From: Geodermatophilus pulveris | GTDB taxonomy: Bacteria > Actinomycetota > Actinomycetes > Mycobacteriales > Geodermatophilaceae | DNA: 64,000 nucleotides | Assembly (NCBI RefSeq): GCF_900188375.1 | Contig: NZ_FZOO01000009.1 | Span: forward strand, 62,001 to 126,000 | Reading direction: 5' to 3' | Shown: positions 40,553-48,999 of the stretch, in pieces | How the letters are laid out: the number at the start of each line of letters is the position of its first letter | Numbering within the stretch: position 1 is the stretch's first letter | Program-made: the position numbers and the translations under genes | The notes under the pieces: model-generated | What the model was told of the DNA's origin: nothing | Database searches by the model: none | Seen by the model: the letters and a program-made list of their open reading frames with translations, nothing else

Positions 40553-41733
40553 CCGACCTCGACCGGCTGCTGCGCTTCGCCGCCCGGTCCCGGTTGCCGG
40601 AGGGGGGCTTCGGCTACCTCGGCGACGACGGCCGGGTGCTCCCCGACCGCGGCCAGGAGACCTGGATCGTCGCGCGGATGACGCACGTGTTCGGGCTGGC
40701 GCAGCTGACCGGCCGCGAATGGTGGGACGGACCGGTCCGGCACGGGGTCGAGGCGCTGGCCGCCGGCCCGCTGCACGACGGGGCCCGCGGGGGCTGGTAC
40801 GCCTCGACCGCCGGCGACACCCCGTCCGACGACGGCAAGGCCGCCTACGTGCACGCCTTCGTCGTCCTGGCCGCCGCGACCGCGACCGCCACCGGCGCGC
40901 CCGGGGGCCGCGCGCTGCTCGACGAGGCGCTCGGCGTGTGGCAGACCCGCTTCTGGGACGACACCGAGGGCCTGGCCGTCGAGGAGTGGGACGCCGGCTG
41001 GAGCCGGCTGTCGGACTACCGCGGCGCCAACGCCAACATGCACGGCGTCGAGGCCTCGCTGGCCGCCGCGGACGCCCTCGGCGACGACGACCCGCGCGCC
41101 GCCCGGCTGCGCGGCCAGGCGCTGCGCAGCACCGAGCGGCTGGTGCACGGCTGGGCGCGGGCACGGGGGTGGCGGCTGCCCGAGCACTTCACCGCCGCCT
41201 GGGAGCCGCTGCCGGAGTACAACCGCGACGAGCCGGCGCACCCCTTCCGGCCGTACGGCGTCACCGTCGGGCACCTGTTCGAGTGGGCGCGGCTGGCGCT
41301 GCACGTCCGCGCGGTGACCCCCGACCCGCCGTCCTGGCTGCTCGAGGACGCCGTGGGGCTGTTCGCCGCGGCCGCCTCCCGCGGCTGGGCCGTCGACGGC
41401 CATACCGGCTTCCCCTACACGCTGGGCTGGGACGACCGGCCGGTGGTGCGCCGGCGGATGCACTGGGTGCTGTGCGAGGCGGTGGCCGCGGCCGAGACGC
41501 TGGCCACCGTCACCGGCGAGGCCACCTACGGCGCGCTGGCCCGCCGGTGGCGCGCCCACGGGGAGGCCCGGTTCGCCGACCCGGCCACCGGCAGCTGGCA
41601 CCACGAGCTCACCCCCGAGGGCGCGGTCGCCGCGGACACCTGGGCGGGGCAGCCGGACGCCTACCACCTGGCGCAGATGCTGCTCCTGCCCGGCCGCCCG
41701 GTGCGGGGCAGCGTGGCCGCCGCCCTGCACTGA
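40549..41733 (+). CDS. AGE family epimerase/isomerase (mannose isomerase-like)
   Basis: This 394-residue (alpha/alpha)6-barrel protein of the N-acylglucosamine 2-epimerase family has WIVARMTHVFGLAQLTGREW, the YRGANANMHGVEASLAA segment with the conserved His, RLPEHFTAAWEPLPEYNRD and GHLFEWARLALH, then RRRMHWVLCEAVAAA. These residues resemble aldose-ketose isomerases (mannose, sulfoquinovose). Cytosolic; substrate undecided. GTG at 40549 overlaps the permease stop. Confidence 0.85.
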   Translation: MTDLDRLLRFAARSRLPEGGFGYLGDDGRVLPDRGQETWIVARMTHVFGLAQLTGREWWDGPVRHGVEALAAGPLHDGARGGWYASTAGDTPSDDGKAAYVHAFVVLAAATATATGAPGGRALLDEALGVWQTRFWDDTEGLAVEEWDAGWSRLSDYRGANANMHGVEASLAAADALGDDDPRAARLRGQALRSTERLVHGWARARGWRLPEHFTAAWEPLPEYNRDEPAHPFRPYGVTVGHLFEWARLALHVRAVTPDPPSWLLEDAVGLFAAAASRGWAVDGHTGFPYTLGWDDRPVVRRRMHWVLCEAVAAAETLATVTGEATYGALARRWRAHGEARFADPATGSWHHELTPEGAVAADTWAGQPDAYHLAQMLLLPGRPVRGSVAAALH

Positions 41734-41811
41734 GCCCGCACCGGGCAGGTGTCCTGGCCCGGGACGGGGGGTAGGGCGACGCCGCACCGGAACCCGAGCA
41801 GAGGAGCGAAC

Positions 41812-42279
41812 GTGGCCAGCGTGCAGGAAGCCGTCGACGTCGACGTCCCGATCCGGGTCGCCTACGACCAGTGGACGCAGTTCGAGTCCTTCCCGAAGTT
41901 CATGGGCGGGGTCGAGCGGATCACGCAGATCGACGAGACGCGCACCCACTGGGTGACCAACATCGACGGCGTCGAGCGGGAGTTCGACGCCGAGATCACC
42001 GAGCAGCACCCCGACGAGCGGGTGGCCTGGACCAGCACCGGCGGCGACGCCAAGCACGCCGGGGTGGTCACCTTCCACCGCCTCGCCGACGACAGGACCC
42101 GGGTCATGATCCAGATCGACTGGGAGCCGCACGGCCTGGTCGAGAAGGCCGGCGCGGCGCTGGGCTTCGACGACCGGCAGGTCAAGGCCGACGCCAAGCG
42201 GTTCAAGGAGTTCATCGAGAGCCGCGGCACCGAGACCGGCGCCTGGCGCGGCGACGTCCCCCGGCCCGACCAGCAGTAG
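41812..42279 (+). CDS. SRPBCC family protein (polyketide cyclase/dehydrase-like)
   Basis: This 155-residue START-like domain protein has VQEAVDVDVPIRVAYDQWTQFESFPKF at the start and HWVTNIDGVEREFDAEITEQ with DERVAWTSTGG next, the actinobacterial type often annotated as cyclase or coenzyme-Q-binding-like. The last helix is KADAKRFKEFIESRG. The GTG at 41812 follows GAGGAG. Ligand unknown. A strong terminator follows directly. Confidence 0.85.
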   Translation: MASVQEAVDVDVPIRVAYDQWTQFESFPKFMGGVERITQIDETRTHWVTNIDGVEREFDAEITEQHPDERVAWTSTGGDAKHAGVVTFHRLADDRTRVMIQIDWEPHGLVEKAGAALGFDDRQVKADAKRFKEFIESRGTETGAWRGDVPRPDQQ

Positions 42280-42282
42280 CAG

Positions 42283-42321
42283 GACGGCGCCCGCCCCCTT
42301 CTGCAGGGGACGGGCGCCGTC
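42283..42321 (+). terminator. Terminator hairpin after the SRPBCC gene
   Basis: GACGGCGCCCG pairs with CGGGCGCCGTC (11 bp), with further CCCC/GGGG pairing inside around CTTCTGCA. It starts four bases after the stop. The inner CTTCTGCAGGGG recalls the palindromic repeat family, whose full copy lies just beyond at 42328. Confidence 0.8.
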
Positions 42322-42327
42322 GTCTGT

Positions 42328-42390
42328 GGCGGCCACCCATCAGGGGCCCACGCCGAGCGTGCGAGGCGTGGGGGGATGGGTGGCCCGTCA
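42328..42390. repeat. Two-stem palindromic repeat, copy 5
   Basis: Outer arms GGCCACCCATC and GATGGGTGGCC pair perfectly; inner arms CCCACGCC and GGCGTGGG pair perfectly around GAGCGTGCGA. Both stems differ in sequence from the copy at 15650 yet keep full pairing, and the loop and AGGGGC spacer are retained. It ends at the stop codon of the HPr gene (minus), between convergent genes. Confidence 0.8.
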
Positions 42391-42648
42391 ATCCGCGTCG
42401 AGGTCCTGGGCGACCAGGCCGGCGATCTGGTCGAGGACGGCGGGGTCGTCGCTGCTCACGACGACCTCCGTCCCCTGCTTCGCGCCGAGCGTCATGATCA
42501 TCAGCGGTGACCCGGCGTCCACCGGGTTGCCGCCGGGGGTGGCCAGGGTGACCGGCACGCCGGCCTTCCCGACGGCCTCGGCGATCAGGGCCGCCGGCCG
42601 GGCGTGCAGCCCGACCCGGGAGCCGACGGTGACGGTCTGACTGGGCAT
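42388..42648 (-). CDS. ptsH: PTS phosphocarrier protein HPr
   Basis: This 86-residue HPr accepts phosphate from enzyme I on His15 (GLHARPAALI) and passes it to EIIA. A serine is at position 47 (VDAGSPLMIM), near the usual Ser46, but the surrounding KS/I-type kinase site is not typical, as expected outside Firmicutes. ATG at 42648 after AGGAG. Downstream of fruA on the same strand (53-bp gap), the last gene of the fructose operon. Confidence 0.95.
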   Translation of the reverse strand: MPSQTVTVGSRVGLHARPAALIAEAVGKAGVPVTLATPGGNPVDAGSPLMIMTLGAKQGTEVVVSSDDPAVLDQIAGLVAQDLDAD

Positions 42649-42701
42649 GGGGGAACTCCTCGATCAGGGGCGGACGGACGGGTGGGACACAGCCTGGCCG
42701 C

Positions 42702-44810
42702 TCAGGCCCTGGCCGGCTGGGTGACGGGGGCCGCGGAGTGCCCGTGGGCCATGTCGACGGCGTCCCCGGGGACGGCGTCGGCCCGGGGCCGGCCGATGCT
42801 CTTCGCGATGGTCACCGCGAGGGCCCCCACCACCATGCCGATGGCGATCGCGAGCAGGAACAGCAGGAAGTTGCTGATCGCGAAGAACACGAACACCCCG
42901 CCGTGCGGCGCCCGCAGCTCGATGCCCGAAGCCGCCACGATCGCGCCGGTGGTCGCGCCGCCCAGCATCATCGAGGGGATGACCCGCAGCGGGTCGGCCG
43001 CGGCGAACGGGATGGCGCCCTCGGAGATGAACGACAGGCCCAGCAGCCAGGCGGCCTTGCCGTTGTCCCGCTCGGCCGGGGTGTACAGCTTCGGCCGGAT
43101 CGCGGTGCTCAGCGCCATCGCCAGCGGCGGGACCATGCCGGCGGCCATGACGGTGGCCATGATGACCAGCGGCGCGCCGGAGCCTGCGGCCAGCCCGGTG
43201 GTGGCGAAGACGTAGGCCGCCTTGTTGACCGGGCCGCCGAGGTCGAAGCACATCATCAGGCCGAGGATGATGCCGAGGAGCACCGCCGAGGTGCCGGTCA
43301 GGCCGTTGAGCCAGTTGCCCAGCCCGGTGAGGGCGGCGGCCAGCGGGCGGCCGAGGACGACGGCCATGAGACCGCTGGCGATCAGCGTGGCCAGCAGTGG
43401 GATGATCACGACCGGCTGCAGGCCGCGGACGCCGACCGGCAGCTTCCAACCGCTGATCCACCGCGCCGCGAAGCCGGCGATGATGCCGCCGACCAGGCCG
43501 CCGATGAAGCCGGCGCCCACGCTCACCGACACGGCGCCGACGACGAAGCCGGGCACGATGCCGGGGCGGTCGGCGATGGCGTAGGCGATGTAGCCGGCCA
43601 GCGCCGGGACCAGGAAGCCGAAGGCGGCCTGGCCCAGCACGGTGCACACCGCGCCCAGGTAGCCGAGGAGGCCGTCGTTGAGACCCTCGGTCGGCGGGGC
43701 CGTCGGCAGGTCCAGCAGGGAGTTGTTCAGCACCCAGGTCAGCGCATAGCTGTCCCCGGCCTCCGACGCCGGGTTGGGGTTGACGATCTGGTAGCCGCCG
43801 AACAGGAAGCCCAGCGCGATGAGCAGACCGCCCGCGGCGACGAACGGGATCATGTAGCTGACGCCGGTGAGCAGCCAGCGGCGGATCTCGGTGGCCGTGC
43901 CGGCCGACCCGGCGGCCGCGGCGGGCTCGGCCGCCCCACCGGCGCCACCGGGCACCCGGGGGGCGTTCGGGTCGTCCGCGGCGGCCAGGGCCTCGCGGAT
44001 CATCACGTCGGGCTCGTTGATCGCCCGCTTGGTGCCCGACTGCACCAGCGGCTTGCCGGCGAACCGGTCGCGGTCCCGGACACCCACGTCGACGGCGAAG
44101 ACGACCGCGTCGGCGGCCCGGATGACCGCCGGGTCCAGCGGGGTGGCGCCCGAGGAGCCCTGCGTCTCCACGTGCACGTCGACGCCGGCCGCCTGCCCGG
44201 CGGCGGTGAGCTTGTCGGCGGCCATGTAGGTGTGCGCGATGCCGGTCGGGCAGGCGCTGACCACGACCACGCTGCGGCGGGCGGCGGCCGGTGCCGCGGC
44301 CGGCGCCGGGGTGGGGGCCGGCGCGCCGGCGGGGGAGCCCACGGGGGCGGTCGCCGGCTCGGGGGCGACGACCTCCTGCACCAGCCGCACGACCTCGGCC
44401 GGGGAGCCGGCCGCGCGCAGCGAGGACACGAACTCCGGCCGCACCAGCGCGCGGGCCAGGGCGGTGAGCAGCGTGAGGTGGTCGGCGTCGCCGTGGGCCG
44501 GCGCGGCGATGAGGAAGACCAGGTCGGCCGGGCCGTCCGGGGCGCCGAAGTCCACCTTCGGCGACAGCCGGGCGAAGGCCAGCGAGGCCTCGGTGACGGC
44601 GGCGGAGCGGCAGTGCGGGATGGCGATGCCGCCGGGCAGTCCGGTGGCCGCCTGCGCCTCGCGGGCGAGGGCGTCGTCGGCCAGGCCGTCGGCGGCGGTG
44701 GCCCGCCCGGCGCCGGCGACCAGCGCGGCCAGGCGGCGCACCACGGTGGCCTTGTCGGAGCCCAGGTCGGCGTCGAGCGCCACCAGGTCGGGGGTGATCA
44801 GGTCGGGCAT
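42702..44810 (-). CDS. fruA: PTS fructose transporter, fused EIIA-EIIB-EIIC
   Basis: This 702-residue fusion has an EIIA with His66 (IAIPHCRS), an Ala/Pro linker, an EIIB with Cys187 (VVVSACPTGIAHTYMAA) and an EIIC of about ten helices (YMIPFVAAGGLLIALGF; LGGPVNKAAYVFATTG; LGLSFISEGAIPFAAADP). It imports fructose with phosphorylation to fructose-1-phosphate. ATG at 44810; follows fruK by 19 bp. Same order (A-B-C) as other actinobacterial FruA proteins. Confidence 0.96.
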   Translation of the reverse strand: MPDLITPDLVALDADLGSDKATVVRRLAALVAGAGRATAADGLADDALAREAQAATGLPGGIAIPHCRSAAVTEASLAFARLSPKVDFGAPDGPADLVFLIAAPAHGDADHLTLLTALARALVRPEFVSSLRAAGSPAEVVRLVQEVVAPEPATAPVGSPAGAPAPTPAPAAAPAAARRSVVVVSACPTGIAHTYMAADKLTAAGQAAGVDVHVETQGSSGATPLDPAVIRAADAVVFAVDVGVRDRDRFAGKPLVQSGTKRAINEPDVMIREALAAADDPNAPRVPGGAGGAAEPAAAAGSAGTATEIRRWLLTGVSYMIPFVAAGGLLIALGFLFGGYQIVNPNPASEAGDSYALTWVLNNSLLDLPTAPPTEGLNDGLLGYLGAVCTVLGQAAFGFLVPALAGYIAYAIADRPGIVPGFVVGAVSVSVGAGFIGGLVGGIIAGFAARWISGWKLPVGVRGLQPVVIIPLLATLIASGLMAVVLGRPLAAALTGLGNWLNGLTGTSAVLLGIILGLMMCFDLGGPVNKAAYVFATTGLAAGSGAPLVIMATVMAAGMVPPLAMALSTAIRPKLYTPAERDNGKAAWLLGLSFISEGAIPFAAADPLRVIPSMMLGGATTGAIVAASGIELRAPHGGVFVFFAISNFLLFLLAIAIGMVVGALAVTIAKSIGRPRADAVPGDAVDMAHGHSAAPVTQPARA

Positions 44811-44829
44811 GGCCCAGCCTCCGGAGGGG

Positions 44830-45864
44830 TCAGTGGACGTCGCGGCCGGCGGCCGGGACGGTGGTGATCGAGGTGTGCGGCGGTGCGGTGGCGGTGCCGG
44901 GCAGTCCCACGGTGCGGACGCCGGAGACCTCGACGCGGAGGGCGGCCACCTGCGCGGGCGTCGGGACGGCGGACCCGGGGAGCGCGGCGCTGGCCGCGCC
45001 GTGGGCGACCGCGCTGCGCAGCCGCTCGGCCGGCGGGGCACCGGCGAGGTCGGCCAGCACGTAGCCGGCCAGGCTGCAGTCGCCGGCGCCGACGGTGCTG
45101 CGGACGGCGATCCGCGGCGGGGTGGCCGACCAGACCCCCTCGGCGCAGGACAGCAGCGCGCCGTCGGCGCCCAGGGTCAGCAGCACCTCGGCGACCCCCC
45201 GGGCGTGCAGCTCGGAGAGCGCGGCCAGCGCGGCGGCGCGGTTGGTGGTCAGGTGGGTCTCGGGCACGCCGGAGAGCTGGGCGAGCTCCTCGGAGTTGGG
45301 CTTGAGCAGGTCCGGCGCGGCGTCCGGGCCGGCGGCGAGCAGGGCCTGCAGCGGGGCCTCGGAGGTGTCGACGGCGATCCGCGCCCCCGAGTCGCGCAGC
45401 GAGCGGACCAGCTCCGCGTACCAGTCCAGCGGCGTGCCCGGCGGCAGCGAGCCGGACAGCACCACCCAGCGGGCGCCCTCCGCGTGCCGGTGCAGGGCGG
45501 CGGCCAGGGCGGCGCGGGCGGCGCCGTCCAGCGGGGCGCCGGGCTCGTTGAGCTTGGTGGTCGTGCCGTCGGGCTCCACCAGGCTGTAGTTGGTGCGCGC
45601 GGGGGCGGCGACCGGCACGCTCTCCGTCGGCAGGCCCAGCCCGTGCAGGGCCCGCAGGATCGGGTCGTCGTCCGCCGCGGGCAGCACGGTGCGGACGTCC
45701 GACCCGGCGGCGGCCACCGCGCGGGCGACGTTGACGCCCTTCCCGCCCGGCTCGGTGGAGCTCGGTGCCAGGCGGGTGACGCCGCCGCGGGGGAGCGGGC
45801 CGGGCAGCACCAGCGTGCGGTCCAGGCTGGGGTTGGCGGTGAAGGTGACGACAGGGGCACTCAT
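44830..45864 (-). CDS. fruK: 1-phosphofructokinase
   Basis: This 344-residue PfkB-family kinase makes fructose-1,6-bisphosphate from fructose-1-phosphate. It starts VVTFTANPSLDRTLVLPG, with PGGKGVNVARA as the N-terminal PfkB motif. The catalytic Asp lies in the anion-hole motif VGAGDCSLAGYVLADL near residue 275. ATG overlaps the regulator's stop (ATGA at 45864-45861). The last 40 residues are a non-conserved tail. Confidence 0.95.
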   Translation of the reverse strand: MSAPVVTFTANPSLDRTLVLPGPLPRGGVTRLAPSSTEPGGKGVNVARAVAAAGSDVRTVLPAADDDPILRALHGLGLPTESVPVAAPARTNYSLVEPDGTTTKLNEPGAPLDGAARAALAAALHRHAEGARWVVLSGSLPPGTPLDWYAELVRSLRDSGARIAVDTSEAPLQALLAAGPDAAPDLLKPNSEELAQLSGVPETHLTTNRAAALAALSELHARGVAEVLLTLGADGALLSCAEGVWSATPPRIAVRSTVGAGDCSLAGYVLADLAGAPPAERLRSAVAHGAASAALPGSAVPTPAQVAALRVEVSGVRTVGLPGTATAPPHTSITTVPAAGRDVH

Positions 45865-46628
45865 GCGACCACGACCTCGATCCCGGCGTCCTCGAGACGG
45901 GCGAGGTCGGCCGGTGCGGCCTCGGCGTCGGTGACCAGGACGTCGACGTCGGCCGGCGTCGCGAAGCGGACCAGGTGCTCGTGGCCGAACTTGCTGCTGT
46001 CGGCGAGCACCACGACCTTCTGCCCGGCGCGGATCATCGCCCGCTTCACCGAGGCCTCGGCCTCGTCGGGGGTGGTGAAGCCGTGCTCCGCGGTGACGCC
46101 GTTGGTGCCGAGAACGACGACGTCCACCCGCAGGTCGGCCAGGGCGGTCACCGCCCGCTCGCCCACGGCGCACTGGGTGATGCCGCGGACCCGGCCGCCC
46201 AGCACGTGCAGGTCGATCCCCGGCACGGCGGCCAGCCGGGCGGCGTGCGGCACCGAGTGCGTGGCCACCAGCAGCCGGCGGTCACCGGGGAGCAGCTCGG
46301 CCAGGGCGGCGGTGGTGCTGCCGCCGTCGAGCAGCAGGCTCCCGGCGGTCGCGGGCAGCAGGTCCAGCGCCGCGGCGGCGATCTTGCGCTTCTGCTCGCT
46401 GCGGGTGCCGTGCCGCTCGCCCAGGGCGGTCTCGACGTAGGTGAGCGCGCCGGCGGGGACGGCGCCGCCGTGCACGCGGCGCAGCATCCCGGCACGCTCC
46501 AGCGCGGCGAGGTCGCGGCGCACCGTCTCGGTGGTGACCCCGAACTCCTCGGCGAGCGCGGTCACCGAGACCCGCCCGCGGTCGGCGACCAGCGCGGCGA
46601 TCGTCTGCTGACGCTCCTCGGCGTACAC
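45861..46628 (-). CDS. fruR: DeoR/GlpR family regulator of the fructose operon
   Basis: This regulator of 255 residues has a winged HTH (VSVTALAEEFGVTTETVRRD) and a DeoRC sugar-phosphate-sensing domain (SLLLDGGSTTAALAELLPG; VVLGTNGVTAEHGFTTPDE). Two in-frame GTGs exist; the one at 46628 lies five bases after GGGAGG, while the one at 46634 overlaps that Shine-Dalgarno, so 46628 is preferred. Fructose-1-phosphate is the usual effector of such proteins. First gene of fruR-fruK-fruA-ptsH, divergent from ptsI. Confidence 0.92.
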   Translation of the reverse strand: MYAEERQQTIAALVADRGRVSVTALAEEFGVTTETVRRDLAALERAGMLRRVHGGAVPAGALTYVETALGERHGTRSEQKRKIAAAALDLLPATAGSLLLDGGSTTAALAELLPGDRRLLVATHSVPHAARLAAVPGIDLHVLGGRVRGITQCAVGERAVTALADLRVDVVVLGTNGVTAEHGFTTPDEAEASVKRAMIRAGQKVVVLADSSKFGHEHLVRFATPADVDVLVTDAEAAPADLARLEDAGIEVVVA

Positions 46629-46654
46629 GCCCACCTCCCAGCTGATGCCCGATC

Positions 46655-46714
46655 GTGTTGGATTTGACCTGCGTTGCTGTTGTTCTACGCCCGATGTGTT
46701 GACAAGTCAACACC
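46655..46714. promoter_or_regulatory. Divergent fru/ptsI control region with a perfect palindromic operator
   Basis: GTGTTGAC, AA, GTCAACAC (46697-46714) is a perfect 18-bp palindrome. A partial copy, GTGTTGGATTTGAC, lies at 46655-46668; both are preceded by GCCCGAT. The two sites lie between the DeoR-type regulator and ptsI, so one protein can control both directions. TTGACC at 46664 may also be a -35 element. Confidence 0.7.
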
Positions 46715-46787
46715 CAGTGGTGACCCTGGTCTCAGCAGGCGTCCATCTCCGCCTCACCCTCCGGCCACCGACACGTGCGAGGCACCC

Positions 46788-48500
46788 ATGACCGTCCAGG
46801 CCCCCGGAACCGCCGCCCCCGGAACCGCCGCCGGCCCGCTGGTGCTCCCGGGCACGCCCGTCGTCCCGGGCGTCGCCTGGGGGCCGGTGGTGCGCCCGTC
46901 CGGGGCGGTGGTGCTGCCGGACGACGACGGCGGCGTGGTCGCCGAGGGCCAGCGCGCGGGGGAGAAGGCCCGGTTCGCCGCCGCGGCGGGGGTGGTCGCC
47001 GACCGGCTGGCCGCCCGCGCCGCCGCCGCGACCGGGGTGAGCGCGGAGGTGCTGTCCACGACCGCCGGCCTGGCCCGCGACCGCGGCCTGCTGTCGGCGG
47101 TCGAGCAGCGGATCGACGCCGGCACGCCCGCGGCCGTGGCCACCGTGCAGGCGGCCCAGCAGTTCGTCGACCTGTTCACCTCCCTCGGCGGGCTCATGGC
47201 CGAGCGGGTGACCGACGTCCGCGACGTCCGCGACCGGATCGTCGCGGAGCTGACCGGGCAGGGGGAGCCGGGCGTGCCGAGCCCGGACGAGCCGTCGGTG
47301 CTGCTGGCCGACGACCTCGCGCCGGCCGACACCGCGGGGCTGGACCCCGAGCGGATCACCGGCCTGGCCACCCGGCTGGGCGGCACGACCAGCCACACCG
47401 CGATCATCGCCCGCCAGCTGGGGCTGCCCTGCGTGGTCGCCGTCGCCGGCCTGGCCGACGTCCCGGAGGGTGTCGCCGTGCTGCTCGACGGCGAGCGCGG
47501 CACGGTCACCGTCGAGCCCGACCCGGCCGACGCGCGCGCCCGGGTCGAGGCCTCGCGGGCCGCCGCCGCGGCGCTGGCCGGCTACCGCGGTCCCGGCCGC
47601 ACCCGTGACGGGCTGGAGGTCAAGGTGCTGGCCAACGTGCAGGACGGCGCCGGCGCGCGGGCCGCCGCGGCCCGGCACGCCGAGGGGGTCGGGCTGCTGC
47701 GCACCGAGCTGGCGTTCCTCAGCCGGGCCGAGGAGCCGTCGGTGGAGGAGCAGGCGGCCGGCTACGCCGCGGTCCTCGAGGCCTTCCCGGGACAGCGGGT
47801 CGTCGTCCGCACGCTGGACGCCGGGTCGGACAAGCCGCTGGCCTTCGCCACCATGCCCGACGAGGAGAACCCGGCCCTCGGCGTCCGCGGGCTGCGGGTG
47901 GCCCGCCGGGACCCGGGCCTGCTCGAGCGGCAGCTGGACGCGGTGGCCGAGGCCGCCCGGCGGACGGGCGCCGAGCCGTGGGTGATGGCCCCGATGGTCG
48001 CCACGGTGGCCGAGGCCCGGGACTTCGGGCAGCGGGTGCGGGCCCGCGGGCTGACCCCGGGGGTGATGGTGGAGATCCCCTCGGCGGCGCTCATGGCCGA
48101 TCGGCTGCTGCGCGAGGTGGACTTCCTGTCGATCGGCACCAACGACCTGTCGCAGTACACGCTGGCCGCCGACCGGCTGTCCGCGGACCTCGCCGACCTC
48201 ACCGACCCGTGGCAGCCGGCGCTGCTCGCCCTGGTGCAGGCGACCGCCGAGGCGGGCCGGCGCACCGGGAAGCCGGTCGGGGTCTGCGGGGAGGCCGCCG
48301 CCGACCCGCTGCTGGCCTGCGTCCTCGTCGGCCTGGGCGTCACCTCGCTGTCCTGCGCCGCGTCGTCGATCGCCGGGGTCGGGGCCCGGCTGGCCGTCGT
48401 CGACACCGAGGCCTGCCGGCGGGCGGCGCAGGCCGCGCTGGCCACCGACGACCCGCACGACGCGCGGGCGGCGGCGCGCCGGGAGCTCGGCGTGGAGTAG
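46788..48500 (+). CDS. ptsI: PTS enzyme I (phosphoenolpyruvate-protein phosphotransferase)
   Basis: This 570-residue enzyme transfers phosphate from PEP to HPr. The phosphohistidine domain has His203 in GGTTSHTAIIARQLGLP; the C-terminal PEP-binding barrel has EGVGLLRTELAFL, VMVEIPSAALMADRLL, DFLSIGTNDLSQYTLAADR and the catalytic Cys in VGVCGEAAADP. An N-terminal Ala/Gly/Pro stretch of about 20 residues is added. ATG at 46788 with weak GAGG. Divergent from the fru operon across the palindromic operator. Confidence 0.96.
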   Translation: MTVQAPGTAAPGTAAGPLVLPGTPVVPGVAWGPVVRPSGAVVLPDDDGGVVAEGQRAGEKARFAAAAGVVADRLAARAAAATGVSAEVLSTTAGLARDRGLLSAVEQRIDAGTPAAVATVQAAQQFVDLFTSLGGLMAERVTDVRDVRDRIVAELTGQGEPGVPSPDEPSVLLADDLAPADTAGLDPERITGLATRLGGTTSHTAIIARQLGLPCVVAVAGLADVPEGVAVLLDGERGTVTVEPDPADARARVEASRAAAAALAGYRGPGRTRDGLEVKVLANVQDGAGARAAAARHAEGVGLLRTELAFLSRAEEPSVEEQAAGYAAVLEAFPGQRVVVRTLDAGSDKPLAFATMPDEENPALGVRGLRVARRDPGLLERQLDAVAEAARRTGAEPWVMAPMVATVAEARDFGQRVRARGLTPGVMVEIPSAALMADRLLREVDFLSIGTNDLSQYTLAADRLSADLADLTDPWQPALLALVQATAEAGRRTGKPVGVCGEAAADPLLACVLVGLGVTSLSCAASSIAGVGARLAVVDTEACRRAAQAALATDDPHDARAAARRELGVE

Positions 48501-48505
48501 CCCGC

Positions 48506-48528
48506 CCCTCACCCCACACGGGTGAGGG
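48506..48528 (+). terminator. Terminator hairpin after ptsI
   Basis: CCCTCACCC pairs with GGGTGAGGG across a short CACAC loop, beginning five bases after the ptsI stop codon. Confidence 0.7.
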
Positions 48529-48636
48529 ATCGTCGTCACATCTCGTCCTGCGCCTGGTTTTCTTCGGAATACTCGATGCTGCACCTGCATTGTGCTGGGT
48601 GTCAGGCGGGACGAGACCGGAAGAAGGCGACGAGAG

Positions 48637-48786
48637 ATGACGAGCGTGACCTCCAGCTGGCGGCAGCGTCGGCAGGCGGCGCGGACGCGCCGGGCGCTGG
48701 ACCGCGCCCTCGCGCGCACCAGCAGCCCGGCGATGCGCGACGAGCTGCTCACGATGGCGAACAGCAGCTTCACCTCCCTGCGCTGA
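48637..48786 (+). CDS. Small basic conserved-type protein (49 aa)
   Basis: This 49-residue protein, MTSVTSSWRQRRQAARTRRA to the helix DELLTMANSSF, is strongly basic in its first half. It matches a recurring style of actinobacterial mini-protein with an Arg-rich helix followed by SPAMRDELL. ATG at 48637 with GGCGACGAGAG upstream. Function unknown; it could bind nucleic acid or a partner protein. It is preceded by an AT-richer stretch (48560-48595) that could hold a promoter. Confidence 0.6.
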   Translation: MTSVTSSWRQRRQAARTRRALDRALARTSSPAMRDELLTMANSSFTSLR

Positions 48787-48821
48787 CGCGCGGGGCCCCT
48801 CCCCCGGGAGGGACGACGTGC

Positions 48822-48857
48822 GCGACCCCGGCCTCGGACGACGAGGACCGGGGTCGC
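48822..48857 (+). terminator. Hairpin in the gap before the GGDEF gene
   Basis: GCGACCCCGG and CCGGGGTCGC (10-bp perfect arms) enclose a 16-base spacer, 36 bases after the small basic gene. It is the only clear structure in the 48787-48999 gap. Confidence 0.55.
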
Positions 48858-48999
48858 TGCCGTCCGGGGGGACGGCCGCCGCGGTGGCTCCCCCCCGACG
48901 GGTGGGCCGGCTCAACCGTCCGGCGCCGCGTGCCGATACCCCGGCCGTGAGCACACTGTCCGCCCGTGGCGCGGGCGCCGCGCGCCCCGGCGGCCGGCG

